NCBI RefSeq assembly: GCF_022539665.2
Contig: NC_081331.1
Location: forward strand, 3,444,501-3,508,500
Direction of reading: 5' to 3'
Source: Daphnia carinata
Lineage: Eukaryota; Arthropoda; Branchiopoda; Diplostraca; Daphniidae
Length of the DNA: 64,000 bases
Shown here: piece by piece, positions 46,686-61,300 of the stretch
Layout of the letters: every line of letters starts with the position of its first letter
How positions within the stretch are numbered: the first letter of the stretch is position 1
Program-made: the position numbers and the translations under genes
The notes under the pieces: generated by a model
Told to the model about the DNA's origin: nothing
Seen by the model: only the letters and a program-made list of their open reading frames with translations
Database searches by the model: none

Positions 46686-49600
46686 AAGATCAGATCTCAA
46701 AGTTTTCCCGTTATCTGATGTGTTTCGCTTTTCTCTCACCTTGCGCGAGACTCATTGATTTATGGGCTGGGACGTTGTAATGTAATCGGACACCTCCGAC
46801 GCCGTAGGATATGTGAACAACCAACGACAAGACTACGAAATTCGGTTTCTGTTTTTTTTATTTTCCGAGTCTAAATTTTAAGAATGGCTCTCCTCCTTTT
46901 GTGCTGTCCATTCGCTGGCCCGTTGTCTGATCCCTATCTCGTGCTAGACACTTATAAAAACAACAACAACCTAACACTAGCAGTAGCAACAATAATCTCA
47001 AAAGGCTGGTCACATGATTGCACGGCATCCTAAAAGCGAGGCCAACCGAAGAGAAAGGAAAAACAAACGATGAAAAGAGGATTCAACAATGTCGAATGTT
47101 GGCCATTTCATCGACCGTGTTTCCAAATCGCCATCTAAGCAGACAAGATGTATCGGCATCGTCGTTCAATGTGCGTGCGTGTAACGCTCCTCAACAGCCA
47201 ATATCAATGTCTCTTGTTTGTTTGTTTTGACGCCAGGATCAGATCGCAATCCAACCGATTGTGTAACACGTACGCACTGATATGTATCCTCACCAAACGC
47301 CCAATATGGCCATTTAAATAGTATGCGGAACAGTCATTGCTCTTAGGCATGCTAGCGATTCGTGCGCGTTTAACACATGTGGAAATCGTTCTTCTCTGTT
47401 CAACGATGCCCAGAGTTTAATTGCCCAATTTGAATGGCAGGAAATGCTTTAAAGCAAAAGGTCTTGGCAGAAAAAAAAAACAAAAAAAAAACTATATTTA
47501 TTGGATTGCCCCGATCAAAGTGAAAGCCAATCTATTGGAGTCGGTGACCCCGAGTCGGCGTGAGCTCGTTGTGAGGTCGATGCTAATGCAAGTTTTTGGG
47601 GGTTTTAAGTTGGTGCCCGCCGCTTCACGCGAGAACCACCCAAACTAACAATTCCCTACTTCTATATAGAACCCTGCCAGCGATTACCGTAATGGCTGCG
47701 TATCACCTTACATGGGCCAGTGTTTCGTTACGAGTCGCCAATCTTTTCCCAACACGCCGTGCGTTATAACACGAACGAATATGCAGACACGATGGTTGTC
47801 TACAATCGAAACGAACTCTTCCTTTTTTTTTTTCTTTTGCCCATTTAAATATACTAGATCTAAAAATATCACTGACAATGAAGAGGAAAGAAATGGACGT
47901 CCGTTCGTGAGGATCGGTAATAATAATGAAGAGGTCGGGACGAAGTGCGGCCAAGGCATTACCGAAAAGGACGTATCATGGAGAGGCGCACGTCGACAAG
48001 GGTAAAACAGGTGGGAAATTCAAAAGGAGCGCGCAAAAGGGGATGACGCATCACATTTCTAGTTCCACGATAATCGTCGTCCGTCGTTGTTAAAACATTA
48101 CGCTAGAATATGTTATTGTCGAATTTTATTCCGATGGTATGCGATGCAGCCAATCGGCCTCAAATCAATACAATAGGGTCCTCAATGACGACAGACTTCC
48201 GATGATGATGATTTTTTAAAAAAATACTAAAGCGAAAATCATTACTAATGGACTGAACTCTCAACCAATAGCCATTGATTAACGACAGAACAGTTGAACT
48301 CTTTTTCTTTCTTTTTTTTTTGCTTCCCCATTATTTTTCATTCTTTCTCTCTCTCTCTTGTTGTTTTCTATAGATTGCATCGCTTCTTTTATGCCCTTTA
48401 AAGTTGACAACCCGCTGCGATCGCTAGGTCTCCAGCAAGCGCTCGAAACCACCAAGAAATCGGTCATCAATTAAAAAAAAGGGGGGGGGGGGAATAGGAA
48501 AAAGATGAAAATACGAGATAAACGAAAGATAAGATTCCAATGGAAGAAATAAAAAAATACGATAAGGAGAGAAATATTGCAGAATCACGGGGACACGTTT
48601 GAAACGGACGGCGGTAAACCTTGTGGTCGCTGCTGGAATCGAATGAAAAAAAAAAAAAAGAAAATCTTGTTCCTCAGGATACAAAACTATCAAAGTTACA
48701 CACAGCGATAGTTAGTTCTCGTAAGGAATACAATGAGCCCGGCTGTCCTGTCCCGCGTCCAACAAAAGACACATCACAACCGTCGGCATACAAAGCAGAT
48801 GATACAAAGAAAAAAAAAGCTGTACAGTCACAACTTGATTCGAAATGGCGGTCTTTTTTTTTTTTTTTTTGTAAAAAAACTGTGACTGTGTGTAAGGTGT
48901 GTAGAAAGAAACTGAATCTTCATCTTTGAATCCTCCCCCCCCCCCCCAAACTCTTACCAGACGGCCATGATCTGTCGGCGGCAATGTCCCATTAATGAAT
49001 CGAAAAATAATTCGAATGTGAATGCAATAAAACTCGCTTTCTAAGTCGATGCGTGTGTGTATATGTGTGTGTGTGTGTGTGCTATTGTACGTGCTATGGC
49101 CATCAGCCGTTCACGCCGCTGCTGTGTTCTCGATTATGTTCTTGTCTTTTGGCTGTTAACAGAAAGAGCGGGCGAAGAAACGAAGATAGAGAGAAATGAG
49201 GGCCGACAAGCCTCTGCTGAACGCCGCCGACAAGTTTTGGAAGCGCGTCGGGGCACAGCAAGAACATCTGCCGCGTGACGTGGCGACACACTGTTCCCGC
49301 ACGTCACGTCAATGAAAAGAAAACGTTCGTGAATAATTCCACGGCGCCAGCAGATGAAAAAAGAAGAAAAGAAGACGACCAATAAAAAAAAAAAAAGGTG
49401 AACGTATACACTGTTGTCGCTTGGTGAGATTTTCAACTCGACATGTCATGACGTTTGAAAAAAAAAAAAAATAATAAATAAAATTCCCCCTTCTTTTTTT
49501 TTTTTCATCGCCATTCCCGCGTGAGTAGCTTATTTGAAGAGAGCGACAAAAGAGAGCGCGTCTACGTAAATCAACGTCTTGTCTCGCGCATCAGCCCGAA

Positions 49601-49992
49601 CACGCAACGGCAATTCAAAGTCACGATGATGATGCGAAGAATAGCAGAGTGTCAACGATGATCATACGATGATGGGCGCTTTTGCCTATTTTTTAAAAGC
49701 TTCGACGCCATCAACAAGTTGCTCTACACACACATAGTCGAGAGCGGCAAAAAAGAGAAATAAATAAATATGCAAAGTAGTAGTTACCTAGATAGTTGCG
49801 ACTGGGTTTGAATTCGGTGATGTTGACGTGGCAGGCGCCTTTGGGCAACTGGGCCACCAGGTTGTAGCCGGGCGGCAGCTGCGGCTCCGTGAAGATGCCC
49901 GAGACGATCTGGCAAGTGGAATTGCTGCCGCCGCACACTCCGCAGGCATCCGGCCGCTTCTCCGAGCCCACGATCCCATCGCAGCCGATCGT
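41785..49992 (-). CDS. ADAMTS-like secreted matrix protein, C-terminal part: spacer, six TSP1 repeats, PLAC (5' end not found)
   Basis: ADAMTS-like proteins are protease-less relatives of ADAMTS enzymes that act in extracellular matrix and microfibril assembly. Exons: 49788..49992, 46062..46228, 45370..45982, 44532..44786, 44236..44365, 43695..43902, 43355..43531, 43063..43221, 42647..42826, 42378..42519, 42021..42254, 41785..41900 (861 codons plus stop). The order is: end of the Cys-rich module (CGVCGGSNSTCQIVSGIF), spacer (FVFNGNWAINW, then INPGIKYEYMLPLG), a Ser/Pro/Asn-rich linker, six TSP1 repeats with WxxW and CSxTCG motifs, an acidic/basic linker, and a C-terminal six-cysteine PLAC domain (CSDKFKNCHLVVQARLCKLK). 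N-terminal exons (signal peptide, first TSP1, any protease domain) are missing, so a true ADAMTS protease is not excluded. The spacer plus TSP1 plus PLAC order resembles ADAMTSL4/ADAMTSL6 and fly Lonely heart. Confidence 0.9.
46229..49787 (-). other. Large intron of the ADAMTS-like gene
   Basis: Splits the spacer coding region (phase 1). It holds A-runs (about 46650-46684), GT and C runs, and short open frames without family resemblance. No second gene was seen inside. Confidence 0.6.
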
Positions 49993-50160
49993 CTTGTTTT
50001 CATTGGAAAAAAAAAAAAAAAAAAAAAGAAAACAAAAAAAAAAAAAACACGTTTAAGATACAATTAAACGAAACACGGATGAAAAACGATTAGATGAACA
50101 CACAAAATCTGTGAATGCTTCCGCACTGCTGAACCGGCCATTGTCCACCGTATAATTTAT

Positions 50161-50201
<41 letters not shown>

Positions 50202-51231
50202 AAGGAATCGACGTTCACACTGGAACATAGCCAGAGAACAAGGGGGAAAAGAAATCAAACCAAATAAAGAGATTGGATAAAAGAAAAAAAAGCCACCTGG
50301 GCACCCAATTTTCGATGGAATCTATTCGGTAGACTAGCTGCCGAAGATTGGTTCAGTTTAAATGCCACAAGGATTTCTTTTTCGTTTTTCTCTTTGGTTT
50401 AGATTTGGTTTAGAATGGAATCCGGCAACGGGCCTCGAGAGATAATATTTTCAATTGAAATTAGATCTACACACAAGCCTCGAAATAAAAATAAAAAGGG
50501 AGATAGGAAACAAGAAGAAGAATGTTGAAACGCGATGGTCATCGCTGCCACCGAGATGAATGCTCCATTCCACACCCACTCAAACTAGGCTCGAGTTATT
50601 AAAGAGACAAGAGTCTGTGAGGTGGTGGGTATGAAAGGCCAATATATTCATTTTTTTTTTCTTTTGTTTTGTTTTTCTCGTTGCTTGTATGTTTTCTTAT
50701 CTTATTCTTCTCGTCTTTCTTTTTCTTTTCGTTTTCTTTTTTTTTTAACGTCTCCAACTGTACAGACGCCACGGTTAATTCTTATGCAAACAAAACACAC
50801 ACTCGGGGCCCGTTGGGGCTGATCTTATACATATTACATATCAAATCGACGAGAAAGGCACACTCGCTTGTGTAATACGTTACAAACTAGACAAAATATA
50901 CAAAAATGTTTTTCTTTCCCGAGAAATAAAAAAAAAAAAAAAAATCCAAAAACAGACGCAAGGGAAGGGGGGGGGGGGAGAGAGAGAAAAAAGTGAGAAA
51001 TGGCCACCGAAAATGTAGAATAACTTTGTTGTTCTTCAACCAACTGGTATGCTATTAAACGACGAACGCAAAAGAGTGGGTCGTATCTCGTCCTAGGGTT
51101 CACGAACGCCCAGAAAGAGAGAGTGAAGCAATCACGGTGGCAAAAGCCCATTCAAGAAAGAAACGCTCGGCCAGTTTTAATTTACTCATTTCCGTGGCAG
51201 TTGCACACACACGCCTCTAACGAGGAAAAGA

Positions 51232-51234
<3 letters not shown>

Positions 51235-51267
<33 letters not shown>
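51235..51267 (+). repeat. (CT)n microsatellite
   Basis: About 16 CT units, nearly uninterrupted. A similar (CT)n of about 15 units lies at about 54495-54525, directly after a C run. Confidence 0.95.
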
Positions 51268-51274
<7 letters not shown>

Positions 51275-51633
51275 CGTGTTGTAATCTACTACTGCTCGCT
51301 GCGTACATAAATGTTTTAGTAATACAAAGGGCGGTCGAAAATCCCCCGCCAGGCTTAATTTCTCTATCGCTTATAATTGTTATTTCAAATGAGAAGCTTC
51401 TTATATAATTCTTTTTCCAAGATATAGGTTTTTTTTCTTTTTCGTTCTCGTCGTGTTGAGAGCTTTGTTTATAAATATACCGAGAGAGAGAGAGAGAAGG
51501 AAAAAAAAAAAAAAATTCTAAGCTATAAGCTAGGGAGGATAACCTTCAGGGGTGTTGGCACTAAAGCTATGAATAATTCATGATGCACAGCAAAACATTC
51601 ATTTCCCGGCCGCGATCGCTACAACACGTCGCC

Positions 51634-51659
51634 GTGTGTGTGTGTGTGTGTGTGTGTGT
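51634..51659 (+). repeat. (GT)n microsatellite
   Basis: About 13 GT units. Other GT/AC tracts are at about 49056-49080, 52754-52778, 56284-56314, 59104-59122 and 62693-62714, all in the exonless right part of the window. Confidence 0.95.
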
Positions 51660-52010
51660 TTACCAATCGGGATTTGTGGTAATGTAAAAGAAAAAAGAAA
51701 ACCCAAAAATGAATCACCAACTGGCTGGCGATGGGGTTAAGCTTTAGAAGTCAAATATCCAAAAACAAGCTCCCTATTTTTTTTTTTTTTTTTTTTTCCC
51801 TTTACTGATACGGTGGTTTGCGCTAAATGGATATGGCACGTTTCTCTCTTCCTCTCCGCGTATGACCCCTATTTCCGTCTACGCACTAAACATCCGCCAA
51901 AGGGGAAAAAAAAAAAACAAGTTTTGGCAATAACAAAAATAGGAAGCTATTAATATTCGTTTCTTCACTTCATCAGACTTTGGATCGAGGCCCTATAATC
52001 ACCCAGTTGG

Positions 52011-52050
<40 letters not shown>

Positions 52051-53231
52051 AGGAGGAGGATGATGATCATCGGTGCGTAATACCGGGACAACCATCAAAA
52101 CAAGGTTCGTATTTCTATCTGTTTCCCCCAATCTCTTACGAAATAAACAGTAAGGGGAGCATACGGAACAGCTGGGGAATGATGACCATCGATCCGGATT
52201 GGAATGACGAACTGGACAGCTTACAGAGAATGCAATTCATCAGTGAAACGAACATAACAAGGAGAATATTCAGAGGATTGCGCGCGGGATAGGAATTGGG
52301 CAGCTTGTCATCAAATCAGTGGCCATCGTTAATCTGATGATCAAGCAGATGTGCACGAGGTGAAGAGAGGGAAACCCGGATGCGATAGACTTGACTTCTT
52401 TTTTTTTTTTTTTTTTTTTTTTCTATTTCAGAAGGAGACGAATGTGTGGTAGAGAGCTCATCCATCTCACAGTCAAGAAGAGCTAATTAAGTGGCAAACA
52501 CCAGGTCAGAGAGACGGAAAAAAGGCCCACCACAGAACAGGGAGAAACGCAACCCCTCGGCAGTGAGGGCGAGAGATGAGGCGAGGGAGAGAGACAACAA
52601 TCCTCACAATGTTGTGATGGATTATTCAATGGCTAGTATGGGCAGATGGTTATCACCATAGCTGAAATACAAAAAAAAAAAAATGCCAGTAGTTCATCTT
52701 GTGTTTTGGAACCCGCGTGCGCGTGTCTTTTTATCCAAATCTATACGTGAAAAGTGTGTGTGTGTGTGTGTGTGTGTGGAATGTCGACACGATGGATCGG
52801 ATATCTTTTAGTCGAGGTGTTTGGGCAAACTTGCGCAACACTTTCTATTTTTTTTTTTTTTTTTTTAAATTCTTTAACAAAGATTTATGGCATTTTACTG
52901 CTACTATTTACCAGTTGGGGGATAGCAATTCAGAATCGCCGGTAAATCCAATTTCTGTGCATTTTTCCACAGATGTTGTTCGCAAAAACGTTCGCCTTGC
53001 CAGAACGGACGAAGTTCACGATAAACAGATCCCAAATTAGGCGTCATGACATTTCACATGCCGACGTTTTTCCTTCTATTGTCCTCCTATTTTGTACGTC
53101 ACAGATGAAATTCAAAAGAAAAAAAAAAAGGACTCGCCAGTGTGAAAGCGAGTTTTTTTTTTTTTTTTTTTCTCAGGTGGAAATAGAGAGGTACACAGGG
53201 CACACGAAGAAGAAGCAGCGGTACTACACGC

Positions 53232-53234
<3 letters not shown>

Positions 53235-53264
<30 letters not shown>
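53235..53264 (+). repeat. Poly(G) run of about 30 bases followed by a T run
   Basis: About 30 consecutive G, then TTTTT, six G, and after a short gap about 32 T. This is a strong G-quadruplex/slippage-prone block and also a likely site of sequencing or assembly error. Confidence 0.9.
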
Positions 53265-53266
<2 letters not shown>

Positions 53267-53282
53267 TTTGGGGGGCCGGGAG

Positions 53283-53317
<35 letters not shown>

Positions 53318-54485
53318 TTCAAAATGCTTTTCTTTACCCGTTTGCTGAGTCACTTTGATTTCTTTCGATGCGAGACGACATCATCAATTTAAATATGCGC
53401 GGCGGCGGCGGTTCTGATGGTATATTGTGCCGGCGGTGATGGCGGCAGCGTCGGTTGCGCTCCATGGCGCTCCTTCCTTACATTTATTTTTCCTATTTTC
53501 TTTTTGTTTCCGTGTGTTTTTTTTTTTTCTCTCTCTCCATAGTACGATGTTGACCTCATCATCAGACCATTCGCTGAGTTGGAAGCTGTCCAGTACCGGC
53601 TCGCAAAAAAAAAAAAAGAAAAACCTGGCTTTCAATTTTTGTTCTTTTTTTTTTTCCTAACGTTTTGTTGTTGTTGTTTATTTCAAAGTTCCCAAGGTTG
53701 GAATACATGAATGCGATGCCTATCTCTCTCATTCTCGTGAAAGCATCCGCAATTCCTTATTTATTTATTTTTTTTTTTCCTATTGGTATTATTATTTTGA
53801 TGATATGTCAAAACGAACTCCGGTACTCTTTCCCCCCCGCAACCACACACATGGAGGAAGAATCAAGTGAAGATGTTTGCCTTTGATTTCTTTCAGAGAG
53901 AAAAAAAAAAAAAAAGAGTACACAACTAAAAGGCAGAAGAGAAAAGAAAAAAAAGACACGATCGAGACAATGCCAGATGCCAACAAGTGATACCAAGCCA
54001 GACTTTCATATACTTTTTTTTTTTTTTTTTCGTCTTTTCATCCTCTTCCATTATGACGTGTAGTAGGCTTAATACCACTCGTCTTTTTAAAGAAAACGTG
54101 CAGCAATGTACAAGTACGGTAACGACAACATGTAAAAATAAAAAAGGAAAACTAAGAAAGAATAAACGATAAAAGAAAAGGGGAGAAATGTAAAGCGAGA
54201 GAAATAAAAGAGACGAATGTGTGTTGGGAAACTGAGTGTGCTTTAAACACGCACGAAACACACACACACACTGGCCGATTGGCCATCATAACTTAACCAA
54301 GGTCTTAGATGCAGGTTGGCACTGATGGGTTCCACAAACGTGTAGAACGAAAAATATGCCAACATACATATTCGACCCACCAACACGAAGCAAAAAGGAG
54401 AGAGCAGCAATCTCATCACATATTCATTTGTCATAAATTTACTTCCTATTGATTTTAATTCTTTTTCTTTTGTTTGTTTTGCTGT

Positions 54486-54527
<42 letters not shown>

Positions 54528-56280
54528 GGCCACCTTCTTTTTGTCATTTCTACCTCAAGTCCAAGATCGAGTACAACACTAAAAAAGGAGAAAGTTTTGA
54601 ATTGATTTTCCGTATTTCTTCTCGACATTCCAGCACATCCAAAAGACATTCTATAAGCGTTTTTTTTTCTCTTCTTTTTGGCCTGTGCTTCTTGTTTGTT
54701 TTTTGCCTACATTACATGATAGGTTATTGTGTAACTTCGTCTGTCTAGTGGAGTCTTTTTTTTTTTTTTTTTTTTTTTTAAACGCCACAGTGGAAAACAA
54801 AAGAACAGCAGAGGGCAGCAGCAAAGCTCTTTGATAAGTGGCCACTTAACGTGATGAAGAAAGAGCAAAGAGAGTGCGAGAGAGGGAACAAGGAACGAGA
54901 CGAGAGGTAAATAGAAACAGAAGAAAGCTAACAAGATGAGCACTGTGTGCTATAGGCGGATATGTGTACGGCCAAACCAGTCGCTCGTCCTTCTCTTCTG
55001 TCGTTTTCTAATTCTTTCTGTATCGCGTACTGGCCTTGTATTTTCAACAAGAAATTACAATTAAGGGGGGAGTCCCCCGACAAATTAAAAAAAATCAAGC
55101 TTTTGATTTTGAAATGAAATTAGAAAGCAAAATTTGGCGTTTACTTTGTTTCGGGCTCGTATCGATGTGTCCTTTCAAAAATGATCTGAAACTCTTGTGA
55201 CACAGCGTTTGCCCCATCCCCCCTTATGTCAATGCGTATAGAGGAAGCTAGGACCTGTCATGTCTGTCGGGAGTAATTTCATGCCAACTGATTTTTTATT
55301 ATTTTTTTTTTTATGTGCATTAATGCAAACATAAAAATCGTTTTCTTTTCTTTCTTTCGAATCCAACTTCTTTTCTGCAGCTGTTGATTTAACGTCACAA
55401 TCGTCTCTATCTGACTACATACGCGACCACCTCAAATTCTAGTAGCGTGCAGAGATGCGTGACCGCTTGATTGGCCCTTTAAAACAACTCAACCTCAATG
55501 ACAACACAACTGCAAAAGGTCTCATCGACTGTCCTCTTATTCGTTTATCAATCCATCTCTCACTTGTTTCGACTACGCATCTGTTTGCATTTCCCTTTCC
55601 AGCCGCGTGCGTTCACGTCAATCGGAATGCGTCCGTTTTCCTCAATCTTACACATCCAAGTGTTTTGCTTCACTTAATTTTGTACGCAGCTATTGCCTTG
55701 ATTTCTTGGGGGTATCGTTTCATCTACTAGACAGTGACGCAAGAGTGACACATGGGTGAAAGAATTCAACTACTAAGGCAACAAGAGTCCGCAGACTAGG
55801 GCGTTAAGGGATTCCTTCTGATGATTATCGCTGTTCAGGTTTGTCAACACAGCCTCGTCCCAGTCTACCCCCCCCCCTCCCACACGAAAAATAATAAGAC
55901 AATTCAGAGGGTTGCGGTTAAACACTGGCAAATCGGAATTCAATCCGTCCTTTTTTCTTTTTTTTTTTCGTTGTTGTCGAACAACGTCAATGGATAAAAT
56001 CAAAACGTAAACAAAAATGAAAGGCGAGAATCGAAAGGGGAAAAAAAAAGCGTTTCCATTAATTATACAACAGTTGGAAAGCGCACAAGATCGTTGTGAA
56101 ATTGATCCATTTTTTTTTCTTCTAGATGGGGGTTGAGTGAGACTGTCACGTTTTGAGTCTCGGGACCGTGCGTGTCGTGCACGAATCTCTAATGCATAAT
56201 CAGCGCATTTTCTTGTGTATGTGTGTGTGTGTGTGCCTTGATTTTGTGATGTAGCCGACAGCGTAGAATTTCTGAAAGCC

Positions 56281-56315
<35 letters not shown>

Positions 56316-58280
56316 CATTTAACTCTTTTTGTTTCTTCCCATTGACGGTTTTCGACGATAGCTTGAAAATTTCTTTCCCATTTATCATTCAACGTGAAGG
56401 CCCTTTAAAAAGTGGAAAGACCGGGGGGGGGGGGGAACGACGACTCGAGTGACAGACTTGAGAGAGTGCTACAAACAGGGCAAGGCATAAAAATAAAAAC
56501 ATGAAACAAAAAGCCCAGCCCAACAAAGAAGAAACGGATAGATCCTTATTACTTTGTTTTTCCCTTTTTTATTTTCATCCCCTTATTCAATGGTTTGTTT
56601 TAATTTATTTTTCATTCATTCTTCTTTTAGTGTCGTGTGCCGTTGTGAAATGCCGATCGCGTGGTGCGCGAACGTCAAACAAAACAAGACGCGTGAAAAC
56701 GAGCCAATGAATTATGCAAAATAGCCGTTTTTGATGACCGCCGATGGCCTGAGAATGGGACAGTCAAGTAATAAAAGAGCTTCGAATCATCGTTATTGCT
56801 GGTGCCTATTGAAGTGGCAAACGCATGTAAGGAAAATGGCGACAAATCAAGAGGCCGAATTTCAATAGTTTGGCAATAAACAAAATATGCAAATAAAATT
56901 TAAAATGAAAATCGAGTTTAACAAACAAATAATAAACAATAAATGTTACTTTCATGACATTTTTCTTTGAGTCTTGTAAACTGACTCGTCATTGAAAACG
57001 GCCGTTTTGTTTTTCGCAGGAAATACACTTAACAGGAAGTGAATTCGACCGTCTTCTTTTACACCGGACCCCACGACACAAACGCACGGCCACTGTCGAA
57101 TGTTGACGCGCGTTTCGCTCCAATGTCAATGACGCATAACTGACAACTGCCTGACTACACAACAAATATCGGCTCGTTAGCGAAACATTTCAGAGTTCCG
57201 GTCGACGATTTTTGTTTCATTTAAATTAAAAAGGGGTGGAACATTATCGACAGCACACGCATACATATACACACACGAAATGGGGTTAGAAACGTTTTGG
57301 GAGATTTAACGAGGAACCTACGGGAGCAAGCGTAACCCTTTTTAATAGATGCTATAAGCTACCCTTAATAGCGAGAGGCCGTTTAAAACGTTCCAGTGGG
57401 TCGCTATGTGAGCCTCCTGCATACGAAGAAACTGCTGCTGCTGCTGCGTAATGAGTTTGGGGCAGCACGTTCTGACAGGTGAGCCCCTCACAAAATGCGC
57501 ATATTACAAGAATTTTTTTCCCCCCTTTTTCTGATGGTAACCTAGACACCAGGTACATACAACAGTCAGAGAGAAGAAAACAATGATAAAGAAAATATAT
57601 ACGTAAAAAAAAAAAGAGAGGGGAAAAAAATGTTTTAAGAATAACAAGAAAAACAAAAAGATTCTTGTTTTTTTTTTTTTTCGAGGCGTGTTCGAACGCA
57701 GACAACGTAAGGAACTAGGTCGGGTTCTTGAACGATTTAAATGTGTATGTTTGTTTTAAACGCGAGAATAATGACACGTCATTAAAGAAAATAGATACAC
57801 CGACAGAGAAAAAGCCGTGATTTACTGTGTATACCAATCGTTATTTACAATGCACGCAACAAAAAAGAAGAAGAAAAAAAACCCTGCCAAACTAGAAAAA
57901 CTCGTTCAGCGGTGTATTCTGAGAAGTTCGCACGCTACAGCGACGTTGAACGCTCATTAAAAAGAATCAAAAAAAAAAAAAAAAGAACGAAGAAAATAAA
58001 CGTATCCAAATTTAGACCTATTATTACCCAAGTACCGTCGTAATTAGTTTGGCACTATGAGAGAAAAAAAAAAAACGAAAAATCTTTGAAAGTCCCGCGG
58101 GACCAAGTCAAAATTGAAAGACAATAGGATATTTTTCAAATGTCTTTTTTCTCTTATTTGCGATTTAAAACAAAAAAGATGAACCCCCTTTTTTGTGCCT
58201 TTTCTTTCGTCAGTTGCAACATTTCCAACTGTTGAGCGATAACTAAACTGCGTGTTATCCAATGCGGCTTGCAGACAAGG

Positions 58281-58323
<43 letters not shown>
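58281..58323. repeat. T-run joined to A-run (perfect hairpin of homopolymers)
   Basis: About 17 T followed directly by about 26 A. The two runs can pair to form a cruciform or hairpin stem. Non-coding. Confidence 0.85.
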
Positions 58324-58325
<2 letters not shown>

Positions 58326-61300
58326 AAAGCCGAACGGCTACGCACGCGCGTCTTTTTTTTTTCCCAACACGTCGGTTAAAAACAAGACGCTCTTTGCGCC
58401 TTCCCCCCTCACCACTCATTGATACGGAGGGGATATATGTGGGGGCGAAGTAGCGTCGGTGATGGGAACGTCGAAGAGAAAATAAAGAAATAAAAAAGAG
58501 AATGAGGCTGCTGTTGTGTCAGGTAAAAAAAAAAAGAAAAAAAAAAAAAAGAAGAGCGGCAGAAGTTCAGCCCTCGCCATGCACAGCTTGCAGCCATTAC
58601 TCAACGTCTTACATTGAAAAAAAAAAAAAAGAAAAGAAAAAGACGCAACAACAAAACGGTGTTGGAGATGCACAGCCCCATGCACCCCCCCCCCCCCCAG
58701 TTCGTCTACTTGAACGTGAATGGATATGAAGTCTTGCAGGGGAAGGGGGGGGGGGTTAGGATAGTAGAGGTGAAAAAGAGAAACGGACAGCTCCCGCTTA
58801 GCTTCAGACTCAAAGTCCTTTGACTTCTCTTTTTATTTTCCTTCTTTTCAGATTCTTGTTTGCCTCACCTTTAAACAAGAAGACAATACGGGACTAAAAA
58901 TATCTTGATGGCTTTATCGACACTCTTGACGGGCTTGACCCCGTCTGTACCCGTTAGAAGACAAAAAAAAAAATTATATATATATATTTATTGAAAGGGC
59001 TACGTGCGATGGGGACCAACTTATGGTAACCCAGACTCTGCCAGCGCGTTTTTTTCTCTTCTCAAAAAGTTTGGTCATAACTCAACAAACGGATACTTCT
59101 TTTGTGTGTGTGTGTGTGTGTGTCCATTTCCATGTGGAGCCGATAGACCCCATTTCTCAACTCATATAGTATGAGAGAAGAAGGTTTCGAGTTGACGACA
59201 CATAACAAAAGTGTTGTAGACGCCGTTGGAAATCTGGGGAAATCCACCCCCTTGCAACGGTAGAAAAAATAAAACAGACGAAATAGAGAATTCCAGAAAC
59301 GGTCATAAATTCATTTGGAAATATCACACAGAGTGAACAAAAAGAAGGGAAAAAAAAAAACGTGAACAAGGAACACCCTGAAAAAAGAAAAAAAAATGTC
59401 CTCCCCCACAAATTTGAATGCTCTTCACAACCCACACGAGTCTTGTGTGTCACGTATTCTATATCATTTCGAGATGTATTTTTGGGGGCGACTTTAAATC
59501 GGTAGGGACATCTATATACAGCCAACTTTCACCGTTTCTCTTTAAAAAAATAAAATAAAATAAAATAAACGCGTCCTATTATACGCAAGTGTTAAAAACA
59601 AAAATAAAAAGTTTAAAATGAGACGGTCGTTATGGTGTGGGCTGTTGTCGCGTTTGCTTTACAGCCGCACGGAAAACAACAGCACCCAAGAGATTATACC
59701 ATCGCTATATAAATCGAATGATGGATGACAATGGGTCCGTTTGTCACTCGGTTTAAAATTCCCGACACGCTGCAGCTTCACGCAATGTATCCCTCCCAGA
59801 ATACTGTATATACTGTATATATTTCTTTTTTTTTTGTTTCCCAATAGCAACTTAGAAAAAGGTCATGAAAAGTCATTGTGCGACAATGTCAGTCATCATT
59901 CCGCCCACTTCTTCACGACCAACGCAGTCAAACGAGAAGCAAAACAAAAGAAAGAAGAAGAAAAACCTGTCACGCGTTCCCGGTGATTGTCATCTGCGTT
60001 CAGGGGAAACAAAATGGATGGAGTAAGAGGGGATTGTTCGCCTCGCATTTTCCTCTTTTTGATTGGCCATATATGTCCAATCGCTAGCGTGAATCGCTCA
60101 GTGACAGGGGTCTAGGCAGCAGACGACACAAACTGCACGCGTGTCTGCACAACAACCGTGCCACACAAAGTATAATTTCTGTCGAATACATCATGCAAAT
60201 CGTACAAAGTTCCATCGACAGGATTAAAAAGCAAACATCGATTTGGTGAGTTTGCCAATCTGTCCAAACATGTTTCTCCATCCATCAAAATGGCGATTCA
60301 TGTGTCAATAACAATCGACAAATCATAAATACAAACAGGATATCGGTAATCCTGTTTTTTTTTTTTTAAATTTTACAAGGGCCAAGTATTTGTTGTCACG
60401 AACCGATCCCGCACTGCGGGAGTGTATGACTCAAAAAAAAAAAAAAAAAAAAAAAGACGGGCAGTAACTGCAAGTTGCCACATAAAAGTATATGGGCAGA
60501 ACGAAAAAAAAAACAAACAAACAAAATAAATACGGAGACACGGATGCAATTGGCTTTCGCGCTCCATCATGTTTTTGTTTTTCTATGGAAACGAATGTAG
60601 CCAATGTTCGGTATACGGCGGTCGCAAACAATAGCGCGTATAATAAATATATTTAAAAAAAAAAAAAAAGAAAAAAGAGAATAGAACAAGAAGAATCTAT
60701 TTGAATACAATAAATAAAAGATTCGCTCGTGACAATCTGTTGAGTCGGAGCATCTCGAAACGTACCACAAAAAAGGAGCATTGCGAGAAAAAGAATAATA
60801 AAAACAAGAAGACGAACCTAACCGCAGTCTCAAAGCATTTGGCATTGGCAATGACGCGGCGATAAGAAACAAGTCTGCACATTATAGAAACGACGTGGTT
60901 CTTTGTAGTGTCTCGTTATTCTTCTATCTCTTATCTCTTTTCTTCTTCTTCCTGATAGAATGAAATTCCGTCAGAACGGGGTACGCCAATGTGCGTTTCG
61001 AAAACAAACTATCGAATTGAGGAGAACAAAAGAGTTCTATTCTTGTGCCAGAAAAAAAAAAAAAAAAAAAGCCTATCTTTTTTTCTTTTTTCCTCCTCGA
61101 CTGTTAGTTGTGTATTTCCCGTTGTTGTTACACGCGCTTATTCAACATGCAGCCATCCAAAAAAAAAAAAAAAAAAAAAAAAGATTTTAGCTTCATTTTT
61201 TTTTTTAGGCAAAAAAAAACAAACAAAAAAACAAAAAACAAAACTGGCTAGTGGAACCAGACGACTTTGTGTTGCTGGCCATCAGTTTGTCTTTTCTATC

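Noticed and set aside
52973-53392. 139-aa plus-strand frame across the poly(G)/poly(T) block
   Set aside because: It is a translation of homopolymers (Gly and Phe runs) and cannot be supported as a gene.
57352-57705. Candidate upstream exon of the ADAMTS-like gene with Ala/Gln repeat
   Set aside because: Open in more than one frame only because of a CAG repeat; no cysteine-rich or TSP1 motif; kept only as a weak note.
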